From contig NC_088643.1 of the NCBI RefSeq assembly GCF_964019385.1, forward strand, positions 186,001 through 250,000: 64,000 nucleotides of DNA, read 5' to 3'. Both the position numbers and the translations under genes were made by a program. The DNA comes from Sycon ciliatum (taxonomy: Eukaryota; Porifera; Calcarea; Leucosolenida; Sycettidae). Positions 1 to 9,125 of this stretch are shown in pieces (position 1 is the stretch's first letter; each line of letters starts with the position of its first letter). The notes under the pieces were generated by a model. That model was not told where the DNA came from and searched no databases. It worked only from the letters and a program-made list of their open reading frames with translations.

Positions 1-70
1 TTTGTGTACAACCCCGAGATCCCGTTGCAGGCGGGCTGGCCCGCCTGTCGACCAGCCCGGGCTGGAGCTG
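1..70. repeat. Dispersed repeat fragment
   Basis: The first bases, including a GTCGACCAGCCCGGG block, recur in inverse orientation around 14010-14090. It is a fragment of a dispersed repeat cut by the window edge; no coding capacity is visible. Confidence 0.5.
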
Positions 71-175
71 CACATATAATCACCCCCTTAGTCTGAATAG
101 TCAGCTAAGTAATAGTTACTAGCTAGTACTAGTAGTACTGTAATCTGTATACTAACTGTTAGTATTACTTATTAC

Positions 176-583
176 TAGGGCTCAAACGGTCACGGTTTTA
201 CCCCTGACGGTTAACTGCTAAGCTAACGGTCGGTTAACCGGTTATAACCTATAAGCCACGGCAATCCTGCGGACTCTTTTTTAACCGTATATTTGACTAT
301 ACTCATTCAAAAAATGTACCCTATACAGTACAATGCACACTTGTACATTCTCTTGCATGCTCATTCATACATACTCTCACACCAAGAGACCAGATATGAC
401 CGAGTTGACAGCCCAGAAATTGCGTACGCGTGCGACAGCCCGCGAAAGTGCACACTTTGCAACGACCTGATACTTGAAAAATTGACTGAAAAGTTACTGC
501 GTAACCGTTATCTTTATCGGTTAACCGTTAATACTTCGTAACCGGTCTGCAACCGGTTAATCGGACTAATCGTTTGAGCCCTA
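176..583. mobile_element. hAT-type MITE with perfect 8-bp target duplication
   Basis: The element begins TAGGGCTCAAACG and ends with the complement CGTTTGAGCCCTA. It is flanked on both sides by CTTATTAC (168-175 and 584-591), a perfect 8-bp target-site duplication, which is the hAT hallmark. At 408 bp with no transposase it is non-autonomous. Its interior has many copies of GGTTAACCG-like palindromes, a plausible subterminal transposase-binding array (inference). Short reading frames inside show no protein features. Confidence 0.88.
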
Positions 584-591
584 CTTATTAC

Positions 592-852
592 TCTGATTAG
601 TCGCTATTCCTATTACTTAGTAGGTACTAGTACAGTCATGACTGCACCGCACGGCAGGCTTGCAAGAGCGTGGAGTTCCACGTCGCGCACTGCATGCAAT
701 GATACATCGCCATTCGTGTGTTCATGAGGCATGCGTGTGTCACTGAGTCTGTCACTGTCACTGTCAGTCAATGCACTATGATACCGTGACTATGCACTGC
801 CACCAGCGCTCGACGTCGCGGACTTGGTCGATTTTGATTGTTTTATTGACAA
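592..852. other. No gene seen
   Basis: Simple-sequence-like DNA with repeated GTCACTGTCA motifs near 735-770. I see no gene or mobile element. Confidence 0.5.
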
Positions 853-1052
853 NNNNNNNNNNNNNNNNNNNNNNNNNNNNNNNNNNNNNNNNNNNNNNNN
901 NNNNNNNNNNNNNNNNNNNNNNNNNNNNNNNNNNNNNNNNNNNNNNNNNNNNNNNNNNNNNNNNNNNNNNNNNNNNNNNNNNNNNNNNNNNNNNNNNNNN
1001 NNNNNNNNNNNNNNNNNNNNNNNNNNNNNNNNNNNNNNNNNNNNNNNNNNNN
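853..1052. other. Assembly gap (200 N)
   Basis: Exactly 200 unknown bases, the same length as the other gap in this window, so probably a fixed-size scaffold gap of unknown true length. Confidence 0.95.
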
Positions 1053-1654
1053 ATCAATCATCAGGCAATAGAAACAAACTGATACAGGGCAACTAGATCA
1101 CTACAGGTTATATACCCAGTCACACAGCAAGCGCGAAAGAAGGCACTAAGTTAGGGGTGAGAATATTCCGTGCTAAAAAAGCAGGCTTCAGGTGGCAATG
1201 TTTAGGGCTCTGTACTTGTACTGTGTGCATGTGTTGGATATGGTGTTGGGTATGGTGTATAAATTGGCAGAGTGTGCAGGCAGTTTGGGGACACCAAAAT
1301 TAGTGTACCGCTAAAGACACGTTGTCGACACGTTGTTGACACTTTGTTGACACGTGACCCAATTACCGGCCTACCAAGTGCCTTTGGCGATCGCTAACAG
1401 CAACTGTGGAACAGTTCCAGGCCCTTTTTGGAGCAACGTACGAGTAGTGCCCATGGATTATGACCCCGCGACCCCAATCTACGTGGCAGTCCGCAATTCG
1501 CTACTTCATACTGACTGGCGTCCGGCATCGTCCCGAATTTGGCCGCAATCTGCTCTCGGGACCCTATAGGGCTCCCTGACCTGCTCCATCTCCGCCATCG
1601 TCAATGTACTATACTGCGCATCCACCCAGGCCAGGACTGCACTTACTTACGGGA
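1053..1654. other. No gene seen
   Basis: Unique-looking sequence. Around 1317-1350 there are four close GTTG(T)(C/T)GACAC repeats. No protein or RNA family was recognised. Confidence 0.4.
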
Positions 1655-1995
1655 AGGAGTATTTGCAAGATGGAACCTAGGAAGTGGAAGACGACGAAGA
1701 AGAAGCGTGGGAATCCGGCGGCAATGGCTGGGATGTAAGTCCAACATTGCTGGTGCTAGAGTTGCCACTGCTTGCTTATAAGGGAATCATGTGTGTTGCC
1801 TTTTTGCCTTTTCCGACGTCCTCCGACTGTACTCCCAGGACTGAACTTACGGGAAGGAGTGCTTCCAAGATGGGAGACGAAGAAGAAGAAGAAGCCGCTG
1901 AATCCGGCGGCAATGGCTGGGATGTACACGTAAGGCCAACATTGCTGGTACTAGAGTTGCCACTGCGTGTTTATAAGGGATTCATGTGTGTTGCC
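1655..1995 (+). repeat. ~190-bp tandem duplication carrying an acidic ORF
   Basis: Two diverged direct copies (about 1655-1800 and 1845-1995) share the order: TTACGGGAAGGAGT, an ATG-containing acidic segment, GGCGGCAATGGCTGGGAT, a GTAAG-like donor, then CTAGAGTTGCCACTGC. An ORF from 1684 to 2073 (129 aa) reads through both, each with an acidic stretch followed by ESGGNGWDV. The GTAAGT and GTAAGG after each block could be splice donors, so duplicated exons are possible. No family was recognised. Confidence 0.45.
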
Positions 1996-2239
1996 CTTTT
2001 TTGTCTTCTCCTATGTTCTCCTCCGACTGTACTGGTGAACGCTGTCACATATGTTGCCCTTTCCACGCAGTAGAAGGGAGGGGCGGGGGGGGGGGCAGCA
2101 CATCCTGGCATCCAGGAATGCTGGGTGGAACTAGGCAACGTGTCTGACCTTTCCTCTTACTCCAATGATGGTATGGATGGGGAGTTCTTGAACGTCCTCA
2201 GTCTTGTTAGAGTGAACTGTGCAACTCGGCAATCGGTGA

Positions 2240-2560
2240 TAGTGTAGTATCCCTGCCCGATCAATACGGAAGTAGTACGGAACTAATACGGAGCTTTGCC
2301 TGATGTATAGTTAGTGTATCTCCGAATGTAAGCGTACGGCGTCTGCTGCATAAAAGCGGCTGCGCATTTCTGTTTTGATGAAGATGAGATTTTGATAATA
2401 ACGAGCTATTCAACCTCCAGGTGTGCACCGGAGAGAAAGTCAGTTATTTTGCCGCTTCTTCTTTCACTAATAATTATATCTCAGTTATATCTCAGGTGTG
2501 TACCTGAAAGAAGTAGAATAAAAGTAATTCTTGTTGAATTACAATAGCAGAGGACCAATG
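2240..2560. repeat. Dispersed repeat related to ends of the 12.2-14.8 kb insertion
   Basis: The part from GTAGTATCCCTGCC to GGAGAGAAAGT matches the reverse complement of 14590-14781. The part from GCCGCTTCTTCTT to about 2545 matches the reverse complement of 12210-12300. It therefore looks like a short or solo copy of the element whose two ends bound the later insertion. Confidence 0.6.
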
Positions 2561-3547
2561 CCGATGGCGATGCTCCTTCCTTTTTCTCTGTCACAGGCTG
2601 CGTTCTCGAGAAGAAGCGTTTCTGCATTCCAAGAAGGACGGCACAATAGTGAGTGGAACTTCGTGGGTGTGCAGCCCTGCTAGTTGAGTTGTAAATCAAC
2701 CATTCTTCCTGTCTCTGACTTCTTCAATGTCCTTCTCAGTGTCGGACTGTCCGCGTCGCATTGAACTGGTCCGATGAGGCTGCTATTGCACACACAGTGA
2801 GGGAACTCCCATACGGGAACTCGGAAGTACTGCTACAGTACAGGTAAGGTGGCCATTGCTTATGTTCGTGCGCCGTTGTTGTCAACTTTTAATTCAGCCA
2901 GATGTACTCGAACCTACATGGAGTCTGAAAGTAGTCAGCTGGCGAACTACAATTGAAGTTTAGACGTTAGATGCGCTTGGTCAGCTTTTTCAGCTTCACA
3001 ATGCATTGCACTCAGCACCGCTTCTCGGAATATCTTGTCAGGATAGCTGTGGAACGCATCCTCACCAGTGGGGGAACGGCAAATGTGCTGTTCATTTTAG
3101 GCTTGCTTTTATGGTACGTACAAATCCCCATTGAAAAGACATAGTGGAGACGAGAAACTGCAAATAGATGTTGGGAACCGCGAAGACCACCCTTCCTTGC
3201 CAAGTTCCCTGAGGGTGTGGAGGGGGGGGGGGGGGGATTCTCATTGAGCTTTGACTTGAGGCACGTCAGCAAGGCGCTGTTGCATCGCTGACGTCTTGTC
3301 GTGATTCTGTGAATGGTATTTTGTGCGAGTTTGCATCGCGCGCAGAATCGCAGGTCGTGTCGCATTGCGCAGCACACTCCCAAATTGCTTCTGTGAATCC
3401 CATGTGAATGAAAATTCCAATGGGAATGTGATCCATTGCCAACAGGTGTATTCCCGAGCTGCGCATCATACTGCAAAATTGCTCCTGTGCATGCAAGTGG
3501 ATTTCATTGCACTTCTCAGTTTGGGAAATTCTCGATTATGACAATTC

Positions 3548-3592
<45 letters not shown>

Positions 3593-4279
3593 ACCAGCCC
3601 TGAACATACATTTAGATGACCCATTTGTGGTGTCTCATAGCCTACCTCACGACCTTATGCTTTCTTTCTGCATCACTTGTATCTTGCAGGTATATCATCC
3701 CGTGACGACCACATCGAAGTCTGAATTTGAAGTGTGAAGATGCTTCAGCAATCCCTTCATATTTTTCCATTGCTTTTATTGTGCTTCTACTGTGCATGTG
3801 TGTAACTTGTGGGGTATGCATGTGATGACAATGTATGCCGGTGACACGGTCAGATTTTGTCCATGCGTGTAACGTACACCTGCATGCTATCGTTGAAAAG
3901 GATCTGCCACTTACGATCTTCGGACGAGTATCAGGTCAGCTTGCTTTTGTGTGGGCTGTACCAGAGACTGTTCATTTCTCTATCTGTTGGATATGTGACT
4001 TTCTGCAAGTTTCTGGTGCATGGTGGCCACTTCTTTGCTTGTCTTTGTATGATATTACAATCATTCTGTATTCACTGCTTCCATGGTTTGGTCTGCAAAC
4101 TGCAATCCTTAGGCAAATATCATCACGGTTTGCAATGTTGTGCTTTGGCCGCCAGCTTACCTACGCATTGTAGTTGAATTATTTTTGTTTCACAACTGAC
4201 TTCCCGAAGTAAGGTGGCCACTGCTTTGCATGGCATTATACAATGTTCATCGAGAATTTCCTGTTTGGGTCGTGTGTGT

Positions 4280-4353
<74 letters not shown>

Positions 4354-4557
4354 CGTGCCCATGTATGTGTGCCATGTGCATTTGAGTGTTTGTCACAATG
4401 TGTCTGTGTGCGGGGTAGCGAGGTGGGGAGGGCTGGAATGTATCAGTGTGCTATTGCAGTCGCATGGCTACATACAGTGCATCGCGCGCGTGCTCACCAT
4501 GTTTATCTTCGGAGCTGGGCCGGGGTGGGGGAGGGAACAGAAAAAGAACTGAAATTA
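2561..4557. other. Non-coding stretch with GT microsatellites
   Basis: I recognise no gene. It contains (GT)n at 3550-3591 and 4269-4345 and a G run near 3222-3236. Reading frames across these are low-complexity artefacts. Confidence 0.5.
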
Positions 4558-5091
4558 CCCGTATAAAAACCGCTCTGTGAGCGGTTCTGAAAAACCTCTA
4601 CTGGTGTAGCTCCGTCGTAAAAGTAAGAAAACCTCTACTGGTGTAGCCCCGTCGTAAAAGTAAGAAAACCTCTACTGGTGTAGCCCCGTCGTAAAAGTAA
4701 GAAATTAGAACTGGCGCATTGTCTTCCCAAATGTGAATTGATCCACCTAAATCGCGATCGACGGTACCCGAACGCACACGTAGCACGAGGTCGGGAAGGC
4801 ACAGGATCACAGCAATGGGCCGACGCCGTCGCTGATCAAGTAACAGTTACCATACAACACTTACAGTACCCCGAAGCCCACCTTTGGCTTTGGCAATGGA
4901 CCAGCGTCCCCGGCTGCATCCACAGGTAGGAACCTCGTGCTACTGGTGCGTTCGGGTCCCGTCAATCGCGATTTAGGTGGATCAGTTCACATTTGGGAAG
5001 ACAATGCGCCACTTCTAATTTCTTACTTTTACGACGGGGCTACACCAGTAGAGGTTTTTCAGAACCGCTCACAGAGCGGTTTTTATACGGG
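4558..5091. mobile_element. Foldback element with long inverted arms and TA target
   Basis: The left arm starts CCCGTATAAAAACCGC and the right arm ends with its exact complement; TA flanks both sides. The arms stay complementary for about 165 bp, through ACCTCTACTGGTGTAGC and CGCGATTTAGGTGGATC. A hairpin (AACCGCTC, loop TGT, GAGCGGTT) sits at each tip. The left arm has three tandem ~47-bp units (about 4589-4702) where the right arm has one. The central ~140 bp is unique. No transposase is present. Confidence 0.82.
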
Positions 5092-6480
5092 TAATGGCCT
5101 TACACCCCCTGACGCCAGGCATGCGCTAGTTAAGTTGGCTCGCGCCTATTTCTAAACTCGTCTTCTGCGCAGGTTCTCGCGCATCCTACGTTCGAGAAAA
5201 GTGCATGCGGAGTTGGCGTAGCGAGTTTGTAGCGCACTCCAGTTTCGAAGGGTCCAGCTCGAGGATATGGCCTGAGTACGAAACTCTCGTACTCGAGTCT
5301 ACAGTGGTCTAGGGTGTGAGCTTTTTTCTTCTTTTTTTCACTCCTTCACTTGGCTACTTTTTTTTAGGTGCATTTTTTACTTGTGGAAATTGTCACCTGT
5401 CAGAGAAGTGTTGGGATGTCCCTTCCAGCAGGCACTGCCCATGCCCATGGTCGGCTTCGGAAAAAGAGTAGAATAAAAGCGTTGGAGTCTATGTGGATGT
5501 CTTGGAAGGAATGGGGGACGGCACAGACGGGTACGTGAATGTGTAAAACCTGAGTATTTTGTATTTTCGTTGAATTGGTTCAAGTGACTTGGCGAGTCCC
5601 TTCCACAGTAGAACGCCATCCTTCACAAAATTTGTCTGACTATTTTGTCAAGAATGGCCGTTCTATAATGATCAATCGACTCTGAAGCCAGTGGATTGTG
5701 GAGGTCGCCCTTGCATATAAATTGAAATGGTCACGAATGTACGAAAGTATTTTTGACTCGAACATGTACTGGACAACGTGGTTGCATTGTGTCAGTAGAG
5801 GGTACTACTGTAGTATCTCACCATTTCTTTATGGTAATCGCTGTCCACCAAGAACTCTCCTATAGGCTATAGCTATTGCCACGGCTTGATCACAGCGGTA
5901 CACTGAGTTTTTGTTGAGAAGTTCCTTCAATTTATTGTCTTATCAATCTGACTCAGTGCTTGAGCGTTTTATTCAGGATGCATTTTTTAGAGATTGATAT
6001 TTACCAGTATGTGTTTCACATCACTCCTGATGAGAATAAAGCATTTGAAAGCAACACTGTCTGACAGCAATCATGCTCCCCAGGCTCAAGTGTGTGTGTG
6101 TGTTACAAGGGTGTGCAAGGCAATTTGGTAGAGTATGTGTGAACACAAAGTCCACTATATATTCACAAACTCAAGTACATCGCAAAATTGTGCCTTCGTA
6201 TCGTATATTGTGCCTTCATAACTTTGACTAGCCCTAACCTGCTGTCTGACAGGTGTGTCATTGGTGAATGTACATGACTCTATACTGTCTCCCTTCACAA
6301 CTACGTGCATGTAACACAATATTTACAATGCACTTGCAGTGTATATAGCTAGATCAATGCACAGTTATCAGTAAATTGTGGCTGCCTCTGTCACATTGTC
6401 ATATTCACGCGACGTACATTCTAAATCATCGAAAATGCCCAAACCTATTTCTACGTGTGCAGGAAGAAGATTGAACACAT
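5092..6480. other. No gene seen
   Basis: AT-leaning sequence without recognisable coding or RNA genes. Confidence 0.4.
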
Positions 6481-6600
6481 TCTTTCCTTGCATCTGCGCC
6501 TTGATCCTTGAAGGATGATGGCGTTCCTACGGATGCGGAAAACTCGGCCTCTAGCCGAGTCTGACGCGAACCGTGATTTTTTCCTTGACATTGGTGGATG
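6481..6600 (+). mobile_element. SINE family A, 3' part
   Basis: The block from GCATCTGCGCCTTGATCC to GCGAACCGTGA recurs at about 22930-23015, and a shorter part near 27385-27430. These match the 3' region of the tRNA-headed repeat seen most completely at 44377-44690. Confidence 0.55.
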
Positions 6601-6712
6601 GCATCAGTCACATCTAAGAGTGACACTCTATCTCAAACATATATATGCAAAGAAGTAGTAATCTTATCTTCATTGGAGCGATGGTCTGCAGGCGTGCGAT
6701 CATGTGTGTGCC

Positions 6713-6713
<1 letters not shown>

Positions 6714-6768
<55 letters not shown>

Positions 6769-6838
6769 AGTCACTGTTTACACGCACGTTTGTGCGTGTG
6801 TGTGTGGTGGGTGGGTGTGTGTGTTGTGTGTGTGTGTG
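6714..6838. repeat. (GT)n microsatellite
   Basis: A pure GT run to about 6767, then GT-rich sequence up to the start of the adjacent LINE fragment. Confidence 0.95.
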
Positions 6839-7354
6839 GCCTGGTATGAAGTTGCTCAGGATAGGTCTGCCTGGCGGGTGGACTGTCTTATCTGCCATCG
6901 GTCGTTTCGCCAGCCAGGTGACAAACAAGGCACAAATGTGGCGCGGAGCAAAGTCTCCCCATCCAGGATCAGCGTGGGGCTGTGCAGTGTGGTACATGCA
7001 GAAGGTGGTTTCACTCTCGTGGTGGCCTGCGTGTGCATCATTGTTTGCCCCCTTGAACCATCGAAAGTGTCCGCGCCGGCATCATCTATTCCGCTCAGCG
7101 TCCAAGCTTCTCTCTTGTGTTTGACATGCAATCGGCAATTCAAGTAAGTGCCTGGTTTCAGACGTCACATGTGCGACCGTGGCCATCGGGCAACCAAGTC
7201 TGACAGAGCGTCATATGGTGTCCGCTGTTCTCGCTGCAGCCGTCAGTTCCGTCGACAGAGTGACCTGAGTTGTCATCTCCGTTTCTGCTCCTGACAATGA
7301 CTCTGACTTCTTTCGGAATGGTGTGGCCCTTGAGCAACCATGCTACAGTAGCAG

Positions 7355-7356
<2 letters not shown>
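6839..7356 (+). mobile_element. 5'-truncated LINE with C-terminal zinc fingers, flanked by (GT)n
   Basis: Translation gives a short RT-tail motif (EVAQDRSAWR) then C2HC-type finger motifs CLICHRSF, CLTCNRQFK...RRHMC and CSRCSRQF...CHLRFC, ending with a stop near 7293. This matches the C-terminus of the longer copy at 60337-61588. A TAA interrupts the second finger and other frame breaks exist, so the copy is dead. Both flanks are (GT)n with GT on the sense strand. Confidence 0.7.

Positions 7357-7388
<32 letters not shown>
7357..7388. repeat. (GT)16 microsatellite
   Basis: Pure GT between the LINE 3' end and the tRNA-like sequence. Confidence 0.95.
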
Positions 7389-7389
<1 letters not shown>

Positions 7390-7391
<2 letters not shown>

Positions 7392-7461
7392 ATATGGTGC
7401 AGTGGTATGTGCAGTCGATTTCCAATCGAGAGGTTGCGGGTTCAATTCCCGACGATTATGG
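7390..7461 (+). tRNA. tRNA-Gly(UCC)-like sequence, probably a SINE head
   Basis: A cloverleaf can be drawn. The acceptor has five pairs (CCATA with TATGG). The D-region is GGTGCAGTGGTA. The anticodon arm has TCGA/TCGA with loop TTTCCAA, giving anticodon UCC. The T arm is CGGG-TTCAATT-CCCG with B box GGTTCAATTCC. Weak points are acceptor mismatches and a G-G at the base of the anticodon stem. A CT-rich tract follows and (GT)n lies before and after, so a tRNA-derived SINE is at least as likely as a functional gene. Confidence 0.4.
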
Positions 7462-7595
7462 TCGCACACGTCTTTCTTCTCTTTCTCGGACTCTTCCTGA
7501 CTTTTCTTTCATTCTCCTGGGTGGTTACCAACAGCCAGTGTATGCCTGAGTGTGTGGTGTGGTGTGTGTGCGTAAAAAAATGGAAAAATGAAAAA

Positions 7596-7786
7596 TAGGG
7601 ATTCACTGGCCAGAAAAAGTCACTTCAAACAGCTGTGTGGTGGATACTAGGCTAAAAATAGTGGCGGTCAATTCATCAGCCTTGCAAGCTGTTGAATGGT
7701 GTAATCCCAGCACAAGTTGCTATGTCTAACATAGCTGTTCGCTATCATCGCTTCCGCGATGGGCATGTCTGAGGTGAGGTCTGAGG
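7596..7786 (+). mobile_element. Short (GT)-tailed retroelement
   Basis: The sequence from GGATTCACTGGCCAGAAAAAG to the GT tail is repeated in inverse orientation at 58757-58985 inside a gene intron. Just before the tail lies a hairpin (ATCGC, loop TTCC, GCGAT), followed by short AGGT direct repeats running into (GT)n. It is a SINE or LINE 3' end. It may be the body of the tRNA-headed element just upstream (inference). Confidence 0.6.
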
Positions 7787-7804
7787 TGTGTGTGTGTGTG
7801 TGTG

Positions 7805-7863
7805 TTCTGCCTCGCCTAATAGCTATCATCGCCTTCGGCGATGGGCTTTCCAAAGGTCCAAAG
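7805..7863 (+). mobile_element. Retroelement 3'-end fragment between two (GT)n arrays
   Basis: It contains the same tail design as its neighbour with changed stem bases: hairpin ATCGCC, loop TTC, GGCGAT, then tandem CCAAAGGT leading into (GT)n. (GT)n lies on both sides. Confidence 0.55.
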
Positions 7864-7893
7864 GTGTGTGTGTGTGTGTGTGTGCGTGTGTGT

Positions 7894-7988
7894 CTGGAGC
7901 GCCACCGGGTGGCGTGCTCTTTCTCTCTCTCTCTCTACTGCCCCTCCGGGGCCCACGTGACCCTAGTGGTAGTGGCTCGACAGGACAG
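7894..7988 (+). mobile_element. 3'-terminal fragment of the zinc-finger LINE
   Basis: It encodes LERHRVACSFSLS and then a CCCC-TCC-GGGG hairpin and GACAGGACAGGT running into (GT)n. The same end occurs in the minus-strand copy near 60337-60440. (GT)n flanks both sides. Confidence 0.7.
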
Positions 7989-8019
7989 GTGTGTGTGTGT
8001 GTGTGTGTGTTTGCATGTA

Positions 8020-8059
<40 letters not shown>

Positions 8060-8075
8060 TGTACACGTGTGTCAA
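7989..8075. repeat. (GT)n microsatellite
   Basis: Imperfect GT array forming the 3' tail of the preceding fragment. Confidence 0.9.
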
Positions 8076-8865
8076 TGTGTATTGCAGGGTTGGGGTGGGC
8101 TAGTAGAGAAGAGTAGATGTATATGGACATGTACATAAGATATGTAGGTGTGCATGTACATGCACCAAAGCAAACTTATCAAAAAGGCATTTTGCGCCTA
8201 TATGGCGAAATTGAGCATTGAAGCATATTTTTTTTTCTCATTGGCATGTACACAGTTAGTCCATTCAATAACCAAAAAATGAGGAAGATTGTAAATCAGG
8301 TTCTTGATGAAATACCCGTCCGCTATACATCACAAATCCTGTACAAATTTGACAATTTAGTGAAATTATCATCGCCTATATCTCAAAAGTTAGCATTGAG
8401 ACCCCGTTTTTTAACTCGCCATTTGCATACACTACCTAAGAGCAACCGCCCACCAAATTTTCAGAGCAATCGTTAATTTTTTTGAAATAGGCGTGAGCCA
8501 CCTTAACTCCAGATTTACGTGCTCCATTCAGCGCTTGTTACAGTAATGGACAATTGATATCAATATTTTACACTGCCTGCACCTAGCAGTAACTCTTCAC
8601 TCTTCACACTTCACGCTTTCTTTTTGTGCGCCTTGCTGTGTAGTTGTGTATTTCTTTAGTGCCTGTGGACCTGACAGCCCTGCTTTAGTTAGAAAAGTTG
8701 CCTGACGATTGAAAGACTCAAGAAACTCGGAGTAGCAACGGATTGTGTTTTCTTGGTGAGGACCGCTTCCATTGTATATATATATATATATATTAACTGG
8801 TTTGAGGGAAAGAGACAAACGGGAAAAGTCTGAAGAAAAAATTGACTGTCACCACCAGGACTCGA
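8076..8865. other. No gene; short shared block among AT microsatellites
   Basis: No gene was recognised. A ~46-bp block (8794-8840, starting ACTGGTTTGAGGGAAAG) next to (TA)n is repeated at 56205-56249 next to (TTA)n. Confidence 0.4.
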
Positions 8866-8906
8866 TATATATATACACACAACAACAAGGTTGTCAGTTT
8901 CATAAT

Positions 8907-8939
8907 ACTAAAAGCTTTTCACCCATTTTCATCAGTAGT
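8907..8939 (-). ncRNA. Hammerhead-ribozyme-like motif in Penelope 3' UTR
   Basis: On the minus strand the order is stem I half ACUA, core CUGAUGA, helix II region AAAUGGGU, core GAA, helix III AAGCUU (a palindrome), U as cleavage-site base, stem I half UAGU. Helix II is very weak (one closing pair), so activity is doubtful. It lies about 190 nt after the ORF stop, the same distance as in the second Penelope element. Hammerheads in Penelope-like elements are established. Confidence 0.45.
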
Positions 8940-9125
8940 TACATGGGAATGAGCAAGAACGAAAACGGAGCCAGAATTTATACTGGGGGTAGAGAATCAG
9001 CAAGAATATTCTTACGCGCCTCAAGTTCACACTACACTACCAAAAGAATGTATGGAGCAGTGGCAAAATGCGGGAAACAACACATGAAGGGAATGCAGTA
9101 CCAGAACAAACACGTGATAAAGTTG

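Noticed and set aside
7640-7680. TCATCAG near 7672 (and CTGATGA near 58871) as a hammerhead core
   Set aside because: No GAA core at the right distance and no pairing stems.
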